This document shows, one piece after another, positions 18,203 to 28,852 of a stretch of DNA of 64,000 nt; positions within the stretch are counted from its first letter, which is position 1, and every line of letters begins with the position of its first letter. The notes beneath the pieces were generated by a model. It had not been told where the DNA came from and made no database searches. It saw nothing but the letters and a program-made list of their open reading frames with translations. Source of the stretch: Pseudomonadota bacterium. Lineage in GTDB: Bacteria; Pseudomonadota; Gammaproteobacteria; Steroidobacterales; Steroidobacteraceae. The stretch lies in NCBI GenBank assembly GCA_021805865.1, contig JAJZDX010000004.1:62001-126000 (forward strand). Direction: 5' to 3'. The position numbers were made by a program, and so were the translations under genes.

Positions 18203-18214
18203 TTCGGGCGCGGG

Positions 18215-19126
18215 TCACGCGACCGCCCGTTCCGCCTCGCCATCCAACTCCCGACGGAGGTCACTCAGCAGCTTCGACAGCTCCCCCGCCATCACGGTGA
18301 AGTCGATGTCGAACTGCTCCACGGGATCGGTCTCCTCGCCCTCGGTCTCCTTCTCCGGCCCGAACTCCAGGAACTCCACCCGCTTGATCTGCAGCTTCTC
18401 GGTCAACACGAACGATATCCGGCCGTTCCACGTGAGCCCGAGCTGCGTCGGACGCTTGCCCGAGTTCAAATGACCGCGGATGTCGCTGCCTTCCAGCGGG
18501 TGGCGCCGATAGCGTATGGTGGCCTTGGCGGCGTCGGCCGATTGCAGCTCGAGGTCCTGCTCGACCGAAAACGGACCCGCCGAGCCGCCCTGCTTGAGCC
18601 ACGCGGCCATGCAGCCGCTCACCGAGCGCTCGACGTCCAACGCCTGAACCGAGAGGCTCCCGAGCGTATCGCGCAGCGTCTCGAGCAGCTCCTCCGCCCG
18701 GCCCGCGCTGCCGGTATCGATCACCAGCCAACCTCGCGCGCGATCGATCCACGCCCGCGTGACGGTGCGCCGGCTGAAGGCTCGCGCGCGCAGCTCATCG
18801 GCGACCTGCATCTTCAAGGCACGCATCTGCCGCCGCCCGACCGGGAAACCCTGCTTCTCGGCCTGCTGCCGGGCGCGCTCCTCGGCCTGCTGGCGGATGA
18901 CCGAGGCCGGCAGGAGCTTCTGATCGATCCCGAGGGCCACCAGGTACTGCTCGCCCACGGTGTGCAGCAGCCGCTGCGCGGGGCTTGCCGCGACCCAACC
19001 GAGGCTGCGCATCTGCAGCGCGGTGCAGGGGTGCAGGGGACGCCGGCCCAGCGCTTCTTCGAGATTGGCCGCGGACCCGTTCCAGTCCTCCGGCAGACGA
19101 TAGACGGTGAGATTCTTGAACCACAT
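18215..19126 (-). CDS. rdgC: Recombination-associated protein RdgC
   Basis: MWFKNLTVYRLPEDW...; KLLPASVIRQ; PVGRRQMRALKMQVADELRARAFSRRT; LTWNGRISFVLTEKLQIKRVEFLE. Confidence 0.95.
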   Translation of the reverse strand: MWFKNLTVYRLPEDWNGSAANLEEALGRRPLHPCTALQMRSLGWVAASPAQRLLHTVGEQYLVALGIDQKLLPASVIRQQAEERARQQAEKQGFPVGRRQMRALKMQVADELRARAFSRRTVTRAWIDRARGWLVIDTGSAGRAEELLETLRDTLGSLSVQALDVERSVSGCMAAWLKQGGSAGPFSVEQDLELQSADAAKATIRYRRHPLEGSDIRGHLNSGKRPTQLGLTWNGRISFVLTEKLQIKRVEFLEFGPEKETEGEETDPVEQFDIDFTVMAGELSKLLSDLRRELDGEAERAVA

Positions 19127-19364
19127 GCTGACTGCAACGTAGAAGCCTCGCACTGTCCTCCGCGCACTCGCGACGGAAGCTCAAGCGGGACGCGCAGTAT
19201 AGCGAGCCTCTCGCCCGAAGGTCATGTCGTCGGCCTGCCTGTGCGCACGGCGAGAGAGGGCTGGCCGGCGCCGGGATCGGCCCAGGCCCGCCGATGAAAC
19301 GCAAACGCCCGGAACGCCCCTGTACAGGGCGTCCCGGGCGTCGTGTCCCGGATCCGATTCCGGC

Positions 19365-19742
19365 CTACTTCCACACCTGCCCGTGCATCGCGTGCGGCAC
19401 CATGTTCACGTACAGATGATGCATGATCCACAGCGAGCCGCCGATGACGATGAACACCATCACTCCGGTGTACAGCAGCGCCATCAGATTCCAGCGCTTC
19501 TCCTCCGAGGTGTCCACGTGCAGGAAGTACACCACGTGCACCAGGATCTGCGCGACCGCGAACCCGGCGATCACCAGCGGCGTGCCCGCCACCGTGTGGC
19601 TCATGACCAGCGCGAACGGGATCACCGTCAGAAGGATGGCGAGCGCAAAGCCGATGATGTACTGCTTCTGCGCCGGCCCATGGGCTTGCCCGTGCGCGCC
19701 CGGCGGCGCGTGGCGGGCGACCGATTCGTTTGCGACGTTCAT
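19365..19742 (-). CDS. cyoD: Cytochrome o ubiquinol oxidase subunit IV
   Basis: 125 aa; YIIGFALAILLTVIPFALV...AQILVHVVYFLHVDTSEEKRWNLMALLYTGVMVFIVIGGSLWIMHHL. Confidence 0.95.
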   Translation of the reverse strand: MNVANESVARHAPPGAHGQAHGPAQKQYIIGFALAILLTVIPFALVMSHTVAGTPLVIAGFAVAQILVHVVYFLHVDTSEEKRWNLMALLYTGVMVFIVIGGSLWIMHHLYVNMVPHAMHGQVWK

Positions 19743-20437
19743 CAGTGCGCCACCCCGAACAGATAAACCAGCGAGAACACGCCCACCCAGATGATGTCGA
19801 GGAAGTGCCAGAACAGGCTGAGGTTCACCAGGCGCGCCCGGTTCGTCGGCGTGAGCCCCTTCTTCAGCACCGCCACCATCATCACCGCCATGAAGATCAG
19901 ACCGCAGGTGACGTGCAGCCCGTGGGTGGCGACCAGCGTGAAGAAGCTCGAGAGGAACGCGCTGCGGTCGGGGCCTGCCCCGATCGCCACCATGTGCGCG
20001 AACTCGCGCACCTCCATGCCGATGAAGCCGAGACCGAGCAGAAAGGTCACCGCCAGCCAGCCGACCGTGGCGTTGCGCCGGTCGGCGTTCATCGCGAGAG
20101 TCGCAAGCCCGCAGGTGAAGCTGCTGAAGAGCAGGAACATCGTCTCGGTCAGCACGTCCGGCAGATTGAACAGCTGGCTGCCGGCGGGGCCGCCCGCGGT
20201 GTGCGAGCTCAGCAGCGCGTAGGTCGCGAACAGCCCCGAGAACAGCAGGCAGTCGCTCATCAGGTAGATCCAGAATCCCAGCTGGATCGTGGAGGCGACG
20301 TCGTGGTGATGGTCGAGCTGAAAATCGACGGCATCGCCGCTTTCGCGCAGATCGCGCAGCGCATCGCCGGCGTGATCCGCGTACCCCGGCTTCAGCACCA
20401 GGGAGCCTCTGTGCAGGACAGTCGGATCGCTTGACAT
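19742..20437 (-). CDS. cyoC: Cytochrome o ubiquinol oxidase subunit III
   Basis: [28 protein letters not shown] ... [17 protein letters not shown] ... [22 protein letters not shown]. Confidence 0.96.
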   Translation of the reverse strand: MSSDPTVLHRGSLVLKPGYADHAGDALRDLRESGDAVDFQLDHHHDVASTIQLGFWIYLMSDCLLFSGLFATYALLSSHTAGGPAGSQLFNLPDVLTETMFLLFSSFTCGLATLAMNADRRNATVGWLAVTFLLGLGFIGMEVREFAHMVAIGAGPDRSAFLSSFFTLVATHGLHVTCGLIFMAVMMVAVLKKGLTPTNRARLVNLSLFWHFLDIIWVGVFSLVYLFGVAH

Positions 20438-20440
20438 GGT

Positions 20441-22417
20441 TTAGCTCCTCGCTTCGACGCGCCCGTGCAGCCCCTCGACCCGCCGCACCTCCTCGGCGCC
20501 GAGGTGATAATCCCGGTCATCGTCGAACGCATGGCGGATCAGGGTCACGATCACGCCCGCCAGGGCGGCGATGGCGAGCCACCAGATGTGCCAGATCATC
20601 GCGAATGCCAGCACGAACGCGCAGCCTCCGATGAGAAAGCCGGCGGCCTTGTTGCGCGGCATGTGAATCGGCACGAAGGTCGAGCTCTTCAGATCGACGC
20701 CGCGCTGCTTCATGTCCCAGAACGCGTCGCGATCGCGCACGACGGGGATGCGGGCGAAATTGTAGGCCGGCGCCGGCGAGGGGAGCGACCACTCCAGGGT
20801 GCGCCCGTTCCACGGATCTCCCGTCAGGTCGCGGGTGAGCTCGCGCTGGCGGATGCTCACCACCACCTGCACCACCTGCAGGATGATGCCTGCGAAGATG
20901 ATGGCCGCGCCGACCGCGGCGACGATGAACAGCGGATGCCACGCGGCCACGTCGTAATGATCCATGCGGCGCGTGGCGCCCATCAGGCCGAGCGCATAGA
21001 GCGGCATGAAGGCGACGTAGAAGCCGATGAACCAGCACCAGAACGCCGCGCGGCCGAGGCGCTCATTGAGCCGGAAGCCGAAGATCTTCGGGGCCCAGTA
21101 GGAAATTCCCGCGAATATCCCGAACACCACGCCGCCGATGATGACGTTGTGGAAGTGCGCGACCAGGAACAGGCTGTTGTGCAGCACGAAGTCCGCCGGC
21201 GGCTCGGCGAGCAGCACGCCGCTCATGCCGCCGATCGTGAAGGTGATGAGGAAGCCGATCGTCCAGAGCATCGGCGTCTCGAGGCGCACCCGGCCGCGAT
21301 ACATGGTGAGCAGCCAGTTGAAGATCTTCACTCCCGTCGGCACCGCGATGATCATCGTGGTGATGCCGAAGAACGCGTTCACGCCGGCGCCATTGCCCAT
21401 GGTGAAGAAGTGATGCAGCCACACGATGAGCGACAGCAGCGCGATCGCCATCGTCGCGTACACCATGGAGGTGTAACCGAAGAGCCTCTTGCCGGAGAAT
21501 GTCGGCACGACCTCCGAATACACCCCGAACAGCGGCAGGATGAGGATGTACACCTCCGGGTGGCCCCAGATCCAGATGAGGTTGATGTACATCATCGGAT
21601 CGCCGCCGAGCGAATTGGTGAAGAAATGCATGCCGAGGTAACGGTCCATCGTGAGGAGCGCGAGCGTCACGGTGAGCAGCGGGAAGGCGGCGACGATCAG
21701 GATGTTCGTGCAGAGCGATGCCCAGGCGAACACCGGCATGCGCATCAGCTTCATGCCCGGTGCGCGCATCTTGAGAATGGTGGCGATGAAATTGACGCCC
21801 GTCAGCGTCGTTCCGATGCCCGATATCTGCAGGGCCCAGATCCAGTAATCCACCCCGACGCCGGGACTGTAGTGCAGCTCCGACAGCGGCGCGAAGCCGA
21901 GCCAGCCGGCGCGCGAGAAATTGCCGACGGCAAGGGAGACGTTGACGAGCACCGCGCCGGAGACCGTCAGCCACAGGCTGAGGTTGTTCATCAGCGGGAA
22001 CGCAACGTCGCGCGCGCCGATCTGCAGCGGCAGAATGCAGTTCATCAGGCCGATGATGAACGGCATCGCCATGAAGAAGATCATGATGGTGCCGTGGGCG
22101 CTGAATATCTGGTCGAAGTGCCCCGGCGGCAGATAGCCCATGTTGCTGCCGTAGGACAGCGCCTGCTGCGCGCGCATCATGATCGCATCGGCGAATCCGC
22201 GCAGCAGCATGACGCCCGCCAGGATCAGATACATGATCCCGATCTTCTTGTGATCGACCGAGGTCAGCCACTCGGTCCACAGGTACTTCCATTTGCCGAG
22301 GTAGGTGATCACCGCGAGGATCGCCACCACGCAGATCACCATGAAGGCGACCGCACCCATGATGATGGGGTTGGTGTAGGGGATGGCGCTGAGCGTGAGC
22401 TTGCCGAACATGATCAA
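20441..22417 (-). CDS. cyoB: Cytochrome o ubiquinol oxidase subunit I
   Basis: 658 aa haem-copper oxidase; [55 protein letters not shown]. Confidence 0.97.
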   Translation of the reverse strand: MIMFGKLTLSAIPYTNPIIMGAVAFMVICVVAILAVITYLGKWKYLWTEWLTSVDHKKIGIMYLILAGVMLLRGFADAIMMRAQQALSYGSNMGYLPPGHFDQIFSAHGTIMIFFMAMPFIIGLMNCILPLQIGARDVAFPLMNNLSLWLTVSGAVLVNVSLAVGNFSRAGWLGFAPLSELHYSPGVGVDYWIWALQISGIGTTLTGVNFIATILKMRAPGMKLMRMPVFAWASLCTNILIVAAFPLLTVTLALLTMDRYLGMHFFTNSLGGDPMMYINLIWIWGHPEVYILILPLFGVYSEVVPTFSGKRLFGYTSMVYATMAIALLSLIVWLHHFFTMGNGAGVNAFFGITTMIIAVPTGVKIFNWLLTMYRGRVRLETPMLWTIGFLITFTIGGMSGVLLAEPPADFVLHNSLFLVAHFHNVIIGGVVFGIFAGISYWAPKIFGFRLNERLGRAAFWCWFIGFYVAFMPLYALGLMGATRRMDHYDVAAWHPLFIVAAVGAAIIFAGIILQVVQVVVSIRQRELTRDLTGDPWNGRTLEWSLPSPAPAYNFARIPVVRDRDAFWDMKQRGVDLKSSTFVPIHMPRNKAAGFLIGGCAFVLAFAMIWHIWWLAIAALAGVIVTLIRHAFDDDRDYHLGAEEVRRVEGLHGRVEARS

Positions 22418-23337
22418 TCTCTCCTGATGGGGCCCGTCTCCCCGCCCGAGGTCACGGTGGTCGCCGCCATCGCCAGCGCGCGGCCGGCCGAGAGCCTGCC
22501 CATGAGAATCTGCCCGAACAGGGCCGGGTTCACGTGGGAGAAGTAGGTCACCGGCACATCCGAGCTCGGCTTATCGAGCTCCAGATACTGCTTGGCGTCA
22601 AGGGTCTTTGCGGAGGATCCGACCTTGGCGAGCCACTGCCTGTAATCGCTTGCCGACATGGCCTTGACCTTGAAGGTCATGCCCGAGAAGCCGCCGCCGC
22701 TGAAGTTGGCCGAGATGCCCCGGTAGGTGCCCGGGACGCTCGCCACCAGATTGTCCGCCGTCTGCATGTTCGCCATGGCGTAGATCTGGCTGCCGAGCCG
22801 CGGGATGAAGAACGAGTTCATGACCGTGGCCGAGGTGATGTGGAATACGACCGGCACGCCGACCGGCATCGCCACCTCGTTGATCGTGGCGATGTGCTGG
22901 TCCGGATAGATGAAGAGCCACTTCCAGTCCATCGCCACCGCCTCGATGTGGACCGGCTTCTCCTTCGAGGGGATCGGGCGGAACGGATCGAGCTCGTGCG
23001 AGGTGCGCCAGCAGATCACGGCGAGAACGGAGACGATCGCGATCGGTATCGACCACATCACCGCCTCGATCTTGTTCGAGTGCGACCACTCGGGCTCGTA
23101 CTTGGCGCGGGTGTTCGAGGCCCGGTAGCGCCAGGGAATGACGACCGCCAGCACGATCACCGGCACGACCACCAGCAGCATCAGGCCGCCGGCGGTCTCG
23201 ATGATCCAGCGCTCGTCCATTCCGATCGGCCCTTTCGGGTCGAGCAGCGCCCAGTGGCAGCCCCCGAGCAGCAGGGTTGCGGGCAGCGGCAGCAGACGAC
23301 AGAGTCGTGAGAACCAGGAGCGGGCGGGACGATTCAT
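22414..23337 (-). CDS. cyoA: Cytochrome o ubiquinol oxidase subunit II
   Basis: Lipobox [82 protein letters not shown]. Confidence 0.96.
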   Translation of the reverse strand: MNRPARSWFSRLCRLLPLPATLLLGGCHWALLDPKGPIGMDERWIIETAGGLMLLVVVPVIVLAVVIPWRYRASNTRAKYEPEWSHSNKIEAVMWSIPIAIVSVLAVICWRTSHELDPFRPIPSKEKPVHIEAVAMDWKWLFIYPDQHIATINEVAMPVGVPVVFHITSATVMNSFFIPRLGSQIYAMANMQTADNLVASVPGTYRGISANFSGGGFSGMTFKVKAMSASDYRQWLAKVGSSAKTLDAKQYLELDKPSSDVPVTYFSHVNPALFGQILMGRLSAGRALAMAATTVTSGGETGPIRRD

Positions 23338-23511
23338 GGCGGGGGCGTCTGGGGCTTTTTTTGAACGGCGAGAGGATGGCCCTGCCTTTTCGGCAAGTCC
23401 TTAGCTCATCCTGAATTCTTCTTAAACATTCTAAATCATTGCGAACTCATCATGATCGGACCTTGTCGCGCCGGCGGTGATTTGCCGGCATGGGCGCAAA
23501 CGTGACGAATG

Positions 23512-26067
23512 TCATGGCACAAGCGCCGCCGACATCGCCTCGTCCTCGCTCCAATGCGCGCCTTCCTCCATCAGCGCCGCGAGCCGCTCGCCCGGCATCG
23601 CGTGGCGGAGCCGCTCGAGAATCCCGGCCTGAATCCGCAGCTTCGCCGGATTGCGGCCCGCGAACTCGGAGGAGAAGAATGCGTGCGCGTAGCCGATGAA
23701 CCGCGCGGCGCGGTCGAGCTGATTCTGCCTCGCCGCGATCGCCGCCAGGTGCTGCATGCCCCCGGCGAGCAACACGGCGTCGAGCTCGCTCTCGTGCGCC
23801 AGCGGCAGCCCCTCGCGCAGCGCCGCGCTCGCCTCGTCGATGGCATCGCGAGCGATCAGGTAGCCCGCAAGATTGCACAGCGCGTGTCCGAGCAGCCCCA
23901 CGCGCCGCCTCAACCGGCACAGCGAGATCACCTCGCTTGCCAGCGTGATCGCCTCATCCACGTTCCCCTCGGCGAACTCCACCTCGGCCTTGTAGATACG
24001 CGCGCGCCAGACCCAGAAGTCAGCCTTGGAGCGCTCGCTCGCCTCGAGCGCCTTCTCGAGCAGCGCCCGCGCCGCGTTGTAGTCTCCCGCCACGGTGCGT
24101 CCGATCGCGAGATCGGTCAGGCACTGCGAGAAGCTCTTCGGCTGCGCGCTCGCCGACAGCAAGGCGCAAGCCTCCTGCAGCGCCTCGAATCCCTCGGCGA
24201 ACACGCCGGTGCGCACCAGATTGAGTCCATAGCAGCTGAGCGCGCGCCCGAGATCGAGAGGCTCGCCCACTTCTCGCAAGAGCGTCACCGCACGCCGCAG
24301 CGCCGGCACGGCGCGCCCGCGCGGCTCGCCGGTCGAGAGAAATCCGTAGCCGTACCAGAGCCTCGCCTCGATCGCCTTCGGGGTGCCCGGCCCCAGCGCC
24401 TTCGTGGCCCGCTCGAGGCGCGCCCGGCCCTCCTGCGCAAGAGACATCAAGTACCACAGCAGGTGCGAGGCCGAGGCCAGCTCGACCCCCAGTGCCGAAT
24501 CGCCATCCGGACCGAATGCCCAGTCGAGCGCCACGCGGATGTTGCCGATCTCCGGCGCCTGCCCCTCGAGCCAGTGGACCGATGGCATGCGCTCCCAGAG
24601 CGTGAGCCCCTCGCGCAGGTGGTCGTGAAAATACTGCGCATGCAGGCGGGCGAGCGGGCCGAATTCGCCGCTGTCGGCGAGCTTCTCCATCGCATAGGCA
24701 TGCGTCGTCTCGAGCAGCCGGTAGCGGCGCGCATCGCCTGCGGCATCGGCCACCACCAGCGACTTGTCGACCAGCTCGGCGATCCGGCCGACCACTTCCC
24801 ACTCCGGCAGTCCGGAGTCCGCCACCACGCTGCCGGCGGCCTCCAGGCTGAAGCCGCCGGCGAATACCGCCAGCCGCCGCAACACCATCCGATCGGGCTC
24901 GGCCAGCAGCCGATGGCTCCAGTCGAGCGTTGCGCGCAGCGTCTGATGGCGCGGGAGCGCGGTGCGGCGCCCGCCCGTGAGCACGTGGAAACGCACATCC
25001 AGCCTCTGCGCCAGGCCCTCGATCCCGAGCGCCGCCGAGCGCGCGGCCGCCAGCTCGATCGCAAGCGGTATCCCATCGAGACGCCGGCAGATCGTCACCA
25101 CGGTGGCCGCGTTGCGCTCATCCAGGGTGAACTGCGGATCGGCCGCGCGGGCCCGGGCCACGAACAGCCGCACCGCATCGTGGCGCTCGGCCGTGGCGAG
25201 CCCGGTCGCGTCCTCCGCGGGAAATTCCAGCGGCCGCAACCGCAGGACGCACTCCCCTTCGATGCCGAGCGGCTCCTGGCTGGTGGCGAGAATGCGCACC
25301 TGCGGGGCCGCACGCAGCAGCGTCTCGGCCTCCCGGGCGGCTGCCTGGATCAGGTGCTCGCAGTTGTCCAGCACGAGCAGCAACTGCCGGCCGCGCAGCG
25401 CCGCGGCCAGCCGCTCGGCCGTCCAGCGGCCCGCGCCGCTTTGCAGGCCGAGCGCCGCATGCAACGCGCTCGCGACCAGCTCCGCATCGGTGAGCGGCGC
25501 CAGCTCCGCGAGCCACACCCCGTCGGGGAACTCCTGCAGCGCATCGCGCGCCGCCTCCAGGGCGAGCCGCGTCTTGCCGATGCCGCCGGTGCCGGCCAGG
25601 GTGAGCAGCCGGTTGTGGCGCAGGAGCTCGCGCACCGTGGCAAGCTCGGTTTCGCGTCCGATGAAGTCCGAAACGGCCGCCGGCAGGTTGGTAGGCGGCA
25701 CCCGCACGAGGGTGCCGGCCTCGGGCGCCCCACCGTGCTCGTCCACGACCCGCACCTGGCCGGTGAAGCGATAGCCGCGCAGCGGCACGGTGAGAATGAG
25801 ATTGCGGTCCTCGCCGAGCGCCTTGCGCAAGGCCGAGATCTGCACCTGGATATTGCTTTCCTCGACGACGATGCCGGGCCAGGCGCGGGCGAGAAGCTCC
25901 TCCTTGCTGACGAGCTCGCCGCCGGCCTCGATCAGGACCAGCAGAACGTCGAAAGCGCGGGAGCCGAGCGCAACGGGCGCCTCATCGAGGCGCAGCTCCC
26001 GCTGCCGGATGAGGAGTCGAAAACGTCCGAACTCGAGACAAGCTGCGCCTCGCGCAATACGGTGCAT
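23512..26067 (-). CDS. Winged-helix (OmpR/PhoB type DNA-binding) regulator with AAA/NB-ARC-like ATPase and TPR-like region
   Basis: EFGRFRLLIRQRELRLDEAPVALGSRAFDVLLVLIEAGGELVSKEELLARAWPGIVVEESNIQVQISALRKALGEDRNLILTVPLRGYRFTG followed by LLTLAGTGGIGKTRLALEAA Walker A and LLLVLDNCEHL Walker B. Start at 26067 chosen so it does not overlap gph. Confidence 0.92.
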   Translation of the reverse strand: MHRIARGAACLEFGRFRLLIRQRELRLDEAPVALGSRAFDVLLVLIEAGGELVSKEELLARAWPGIVVEESNIQVQISALRKALGEDRNLILTVPLRGYRFTGQVRVVDEHGGAPEAGTLVRVPPTNLPAAVSDFIGRETELATVRELLRHNRLLTLAGTGGIGKTRLALEAARDALQEFPDGVWLAELAPLTDAELVASALHAALGLQSGAGRWTAERLAAALRGRQLLLVLDNCEHLIQAAAREAETLLRAAPQVRILATSQEPLGIEGECVLRLRPLEFPAEDATGLATAERHDAVRLFVARARAADPQFTLDERNAATVVTICRRLDGIPLAIELAAARSAALGIEGLAQRLDVRFHVLTGGRRTALPRHQTLRATLDWSHRLLAEPDRMVLRRLAVFAGGFSLEAAGSVVADSGLPEWEVVGRIAELVDKSLVVADAAGDARRYRLLETTHAYAMEKLADSGEFGPLARLHAQYFHDHLREGLTLWERMPSVHWLEGQAPEIGNIRVALDWAFGPDGDSALGVELASASHLLWYLMSLAQEGRARLERATKALGPGTPKAIEARLWYGYGFLSTGEPRGRAVPALRRAVTLLREVGEPLDLGRALSCYGLNLVRTGVFAEGFEALQEACALLSASAQPKSFSQCLTDLAIGRTVAGDYNAARALLEKALEASERSKADFWVWRARIYKAEVEFAEGNVDEAITLASEVISLCRLRRRVGLLGHALCNLAGYLIARDAIDEASAALREGLPLAHESELDAVLLAGGMQHLAAIAARQNQLDRAARFIGYAHAFFSSEFAGRNPAKLRIQAGILERLRHAMPGERLAALMEEGAHWSEDEAMSAALVP

Positions 26068-26087
26068 GATTTGCGAGTATAGCGCCC

Positions 26088-26744
26088 ATGCGACCCGCAC
26101 TCATGATCTTCGACCTCGACGGCACCCTCATCGACAGCGCCGCGGACCTTGCGCATGCGGTCAACGCGATGCTCGGGGAGCTCGGCAGCGAGCCGCTGCC
26201 GGAGAGCGACGTGCGCGCCATGATAGGCGACGGCATGGCAAAGCTGGTGGCGCGCGCGCTCGCCGCCCGGCGCTGCGACCAGGCGGACCGCAGCGCGGCG
26301 GAGCGCTCCTTTCTGCGGCACTACGAGTCCGAGCCGGTGCGCGCCACCGTCGCCTATCCCGGCGTGCGCCCGGCGCTCGAGCTGCTGCACGGACATGCCG
26401 CGCTCGCGCTGTGCACCAACAAGCCGGCGCGCCTGGCGGCGGAGATCCTCGAGAAGCTGCGCCTTGCGCAGTACTTCACCGGTATCTGGGGCGGCGATTC
26501 GCTGCCCTTTCGCAAGCCGGACCCGAGGATACTGCACGCGATACTGCAGACATTCGATGTGGCGCGGGAGGCGGCCCTGATGGTCGGGGACAGCGAGGTC
26601 GATGCCCAGGCCGCGCAGGGCGCCGGCGTGCCGCTGGTGCTCATGACACATGGCTACCGGCGCGGGCCGGTGAAGGACATCCCCTGCCTCGCCGCACTCG
26701 ATGATTTCGCGCAGCTTGCCGCCCTGCTCGGATCGCCCCCCTGA
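26088..26744 (+). CDS. gph: HAD-family phosphoglycolate phosphatase
   Basis: LMIFDLDGTLIDSAADLAHAVNAML, ALCTNKPA, FRKPDPRILHAIL, MVGDSEVDAQAAQGAGVPLVLMTHGY. Confidence 0.93.
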   Translation: MRPALMIFDLDGTLIDSAADLAHAVNAMLGELGSEPLPESDVRAMIGDGMAKLVARALAARRCDQADRSAAERSFLRHYESEPVRATVAYPGVRPALELLHGHAALALCTNKPARLAAEILEKLRLAQYFTGIWGGDSLPFRKPDPRILHAILQTFDVAREAALMVGDSEVDAQAAQGAGVPLVLMTHGYRRGPVKDIPCLAALDDFAQLAALLGSPP

Positions 26745-26842
26745 GTGGAGCTGCCCGCAACGCCGCCTGTCCCGCCCTGCACGCTCGCAGCTCTGAGCGG
26801 CCGGAAAAATCCGCTTGCGGTCGTGCTCCTCCGTGACCGGCG

Positions 26843-27601
26843 CTACGGTTGCCCGTAAAACACCAGCGTGCGGTACGGAAAGACGACCTTGCCGCCGTCC
26901 TGATGCCTCTCGAACACCTGGCGCAGGCCCTCGATCAGCGGCTCATGCTGGGGCTCCCCGGGCTCGGGCGCATAGGAGGAGGACATGAGCCGCCCCTGCA
27001 GGCCCGCGAGATCGAACACCTGACGGTTGGCGAAAACCGCCTGCCGCGGCGCGCCACCGAAGAACTCACCGATGCCCTGGTCCTGCGCGCGCAGGCTCCT
27101 GACCCGCTCGTACTCCGGCGCATGGCGTCGAAGCAGCGCGTCATAGTCGGTGAGAAACGGCGTCGGCTCCTCGGGCGGCTCATTCCAGAGGAGCGCCGCC
27201 CACCCCCCGGCCGCCAGGATACGAACGGCCTCACGGCGCGCGCGGCCGGGCTCGAACCAGTGGAACGCCTGCCCGGCGACCACCAGTCCCACACTGTGCG
27301 CCTCGAGGGTGCTCGCTTCGGCCGTGCCCGCCACGCTCACGAAGCCGCCGCGGCCGCCGAGCAGCCTCTCGGCCGCGCCGCGCATCCCGGGATTGGGCTC
27401 AACCGCGAACACCCGTGCGCCGGCATCGAGCAGCAAGGCCGTGAGGATACCGGTGCCCGAGCCGAGATCGGCGACCGCCGAGCCGCGCCCCAGACCACAC
27501 CGCTCCCGCAGCAGATCGATCGCCTCGGCCGGATAGCTCGGCCGGTACTGGACGTAATTGTCTACCCGGCTCGAGAACCGCTCGGTCGAATCGAGAGCCA
27601 T
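26843..27601 (-). CDS. Class I SAM-dependent methyltransferase
   Basis: MALDSTERFSSRVDNYVQYRPSYPAEAIDLL...VADLGSGTGILTALLLDAGARVFAVEPNPGMRGAAERLLG; start at 27601. Confidence 0.9.
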   Translation of the reverse strand: MALDSTERFSSRVDNYVQYRPSYPAEAIDLLRERCGLGRGSAVADLGSGTGILTALLLDAGARVFAVEPNPGMRGAAERLLGGRGGFVSVAGTAEASTLEAHSVGLVVAGQAFHWFEPGRARREAVRILAAGGWAALLWNEPPEEPTPFLTDYDALLRRHAPEYERVRSLRAQDQGIGEFFGGAPRQAVFANRQVFDLAGLQGRLMSSSYAPEPGEPQHEPLIEGLRQVFERHQDGGKVVFPYRTLVFYGQP

Positions 27602-27662
27602 GGAGGAATTATAGCCCTGTGTCCGCCGGCGCCGCCGTACCTGCGCTGATACACTGGCGCCA

Positions 27663-28385
27663 ATGGACGACTGGAACCGCTCGCTCGAGCTCCCCACGCT
27701 GCTCAACGCCCGCGACCTCGGCGGCCATCCCACCGTGGACGGCGCACGCACCCGCCGGGGGTCGCTGTTGCGGTCCGATGACCTGGCGCAGCTCACGGCG
27801 CAAGACCTGCGGTCCTTGGTCGATTGCGGGGTCGAGACGGTTCTCGACCTGCGTTGGCCCGAGGAAACCGCCCTGCAGCCGAGCCCGGCTGCGCAGCTAG
27901 CCGGGCTGCGCTACGAATCGGTCTCTCTGTTGGCCGACAGCCCCGCCCGATGGCGCGAGCTCGGCGGCGGGTGCGCGAAGGAGCAGTGGAATTGCGCCGT
28001 GCTCGAGCACTTGCAGCCGCAGCTGCGCCAGGCCCTCGAGGTCATCGCCGCAGCCCCCGCCGCAGCGCTGCTGTTTCATTGCGTGGCGGGCAAGGACCGC
28101 ACCGGACTCATCGCCGCGCTGCTGTTGACCTTGGCCGACGTCGTGCCGGAGGCCATTGCCGCGGACTACGCCGCCAGCACCGATCGCCTGCGCGAGGCCT
28201 ACCTCGCCCGCTACGCCGACGCCGATCCGGCGGCCATCATCGAGGCCGTGCGCTGCCCCGAGGAAGGGATCTACAACATGCTGGCCTGGCTAGATGCTCG
28301 CGGAGGGGTGCGCGCCTATCTTCGCCAGATCGGCCTGAGCGAAGCTCAGATCGCGCGCCTGCGCGGCCGCCTGCGCGCTGCGTGA
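27663..28385 (+). CDS. Tyrosine-protein phosphatase family protein
   Basis: LLNARDLGGHPTVDGARTRRGSLLRSDDLAQLTAQDLRSLVDCGVETVLDLRWPEE ... LLFHCVAGKDRTGLIAALLLTLADV (HCxxGKDRTG active-site loop). Confidence 0.93.
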   Translation: MDDWNRSLELPTLLNARDLGGHPTVDGARTRRGSLLRSDDLAQLTAQDLRSLVDCGVETVLDLRWPEETALQPSPAAQLAGLRYESVSLLADSPARWRELGGGCAKEQWNCAVLEHLQPQLRQALEVIAAAPAAALLFHCVAGKDRTGLIAALLLTLADVVPEAIAADYAASTDRLREAYLARYADADPAAIIEAVRCPEEGIYNMLAWLDARGGVRAYLRQIGLSEAQIARLRGRLRAA

Positions 28386-28419
28386 GAAAACTGCGAGCCA
28401 GTCGCGCCTTTTTCGGACC

Positions 28420-28436
28420 GGTTCAGAGTAGGTTCA
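28420..28436 (+). promoter_or_regulatory. Direct repeat GGTTCA-N5-GGTTCA, response-regulator-like box
   Basis: Two identical hexamers with an 11-bp period, about 15 bp before an AT-containing ACTATC element at about 28452. Confidence 0.3.
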
Positions 28437-28592
28437 GGGCCGGGGAGCCACACTATCCTCGCACCGGTTGAGAGCGGTCCCCGGACGGCGCAAATTCCCC
28501 CGTGCGCCTATTTTTGGAATTGTCCAGGATTTGGGTCGCCTCAGCCGGTGCTTTCGTTTCACCCGCCGGCGCACGCAACCCGCGGCGTCCGC

Positions 28593-28615
28593 GGCCCGCG
28601 CGCTTCGCGCGGGCC
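28593..28615. other. GC-rich hairpin GGCCCGCGC-GCTTC-GCGCGGGCC in intergenic region
   Basis: 9-bp perfect stem with 5-nt loop. Confidence 0.5.
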
Positions 28616-28799
28616 CTACGGGGCTCGAATCCGAGCGAATCCCCGGAAACGATCCACCACTGCGACCTGTGCCACGATCAGCGGCCCCGAAGGGGTGCGG
28701 CGCAGGGTCGACCCGTGATCCGGGCAAGTGGCATGCGGGGCTCGGGCGAGCACCGCTCGGATCGCGCAGCGGGAAGAGGATCCCTGTGCGAATCCGGCA

Positions 28800-28826
28800 C
28801 GCCGGGGAGACGGTCTCTCCCCGGCG
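28800..28826. terminator. Strong hairpin CGCCGGGGAGA-CGGTC-TCTCCCCGGCG downstream of lipoprotein gene
   Basis: 11-bp perfect stem and 5-nt loop, 27 bp past the lipoprotein stop codon (minus strand); no T-tract on either side. Confidence 0.45.
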
Positions 28827-28852
28827 CGCCTCGATCAACCCCCAAGGCTCAA

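Noticed and set aside
20465-22546. 693-aa plus-strand ORF opposite cyoB
   Set aside because: Shadow ORF full of His/Asp/Glu/Arg with no domain; the cyoB frame is unambiguous.
23509-26082. 857-aa plus-strand ORF opposite the winged-helix regulator
   Set aside because: Shadow ORF; the minus strand encodes a recognisable wHTH and ATPase.
28386-28852. RNase P RNA, tmRNA, 6S RNA or tRNA in the structured intergenic region
   Set aside because: Looked for rnpB GAGGAAAGTCC, the tmRNA 3' acceptor/T-arm and tRNA cloverleaf signatures on both strands; only partial look-alikes (e.g. GGCTCGAATCC) without consistent pairing.
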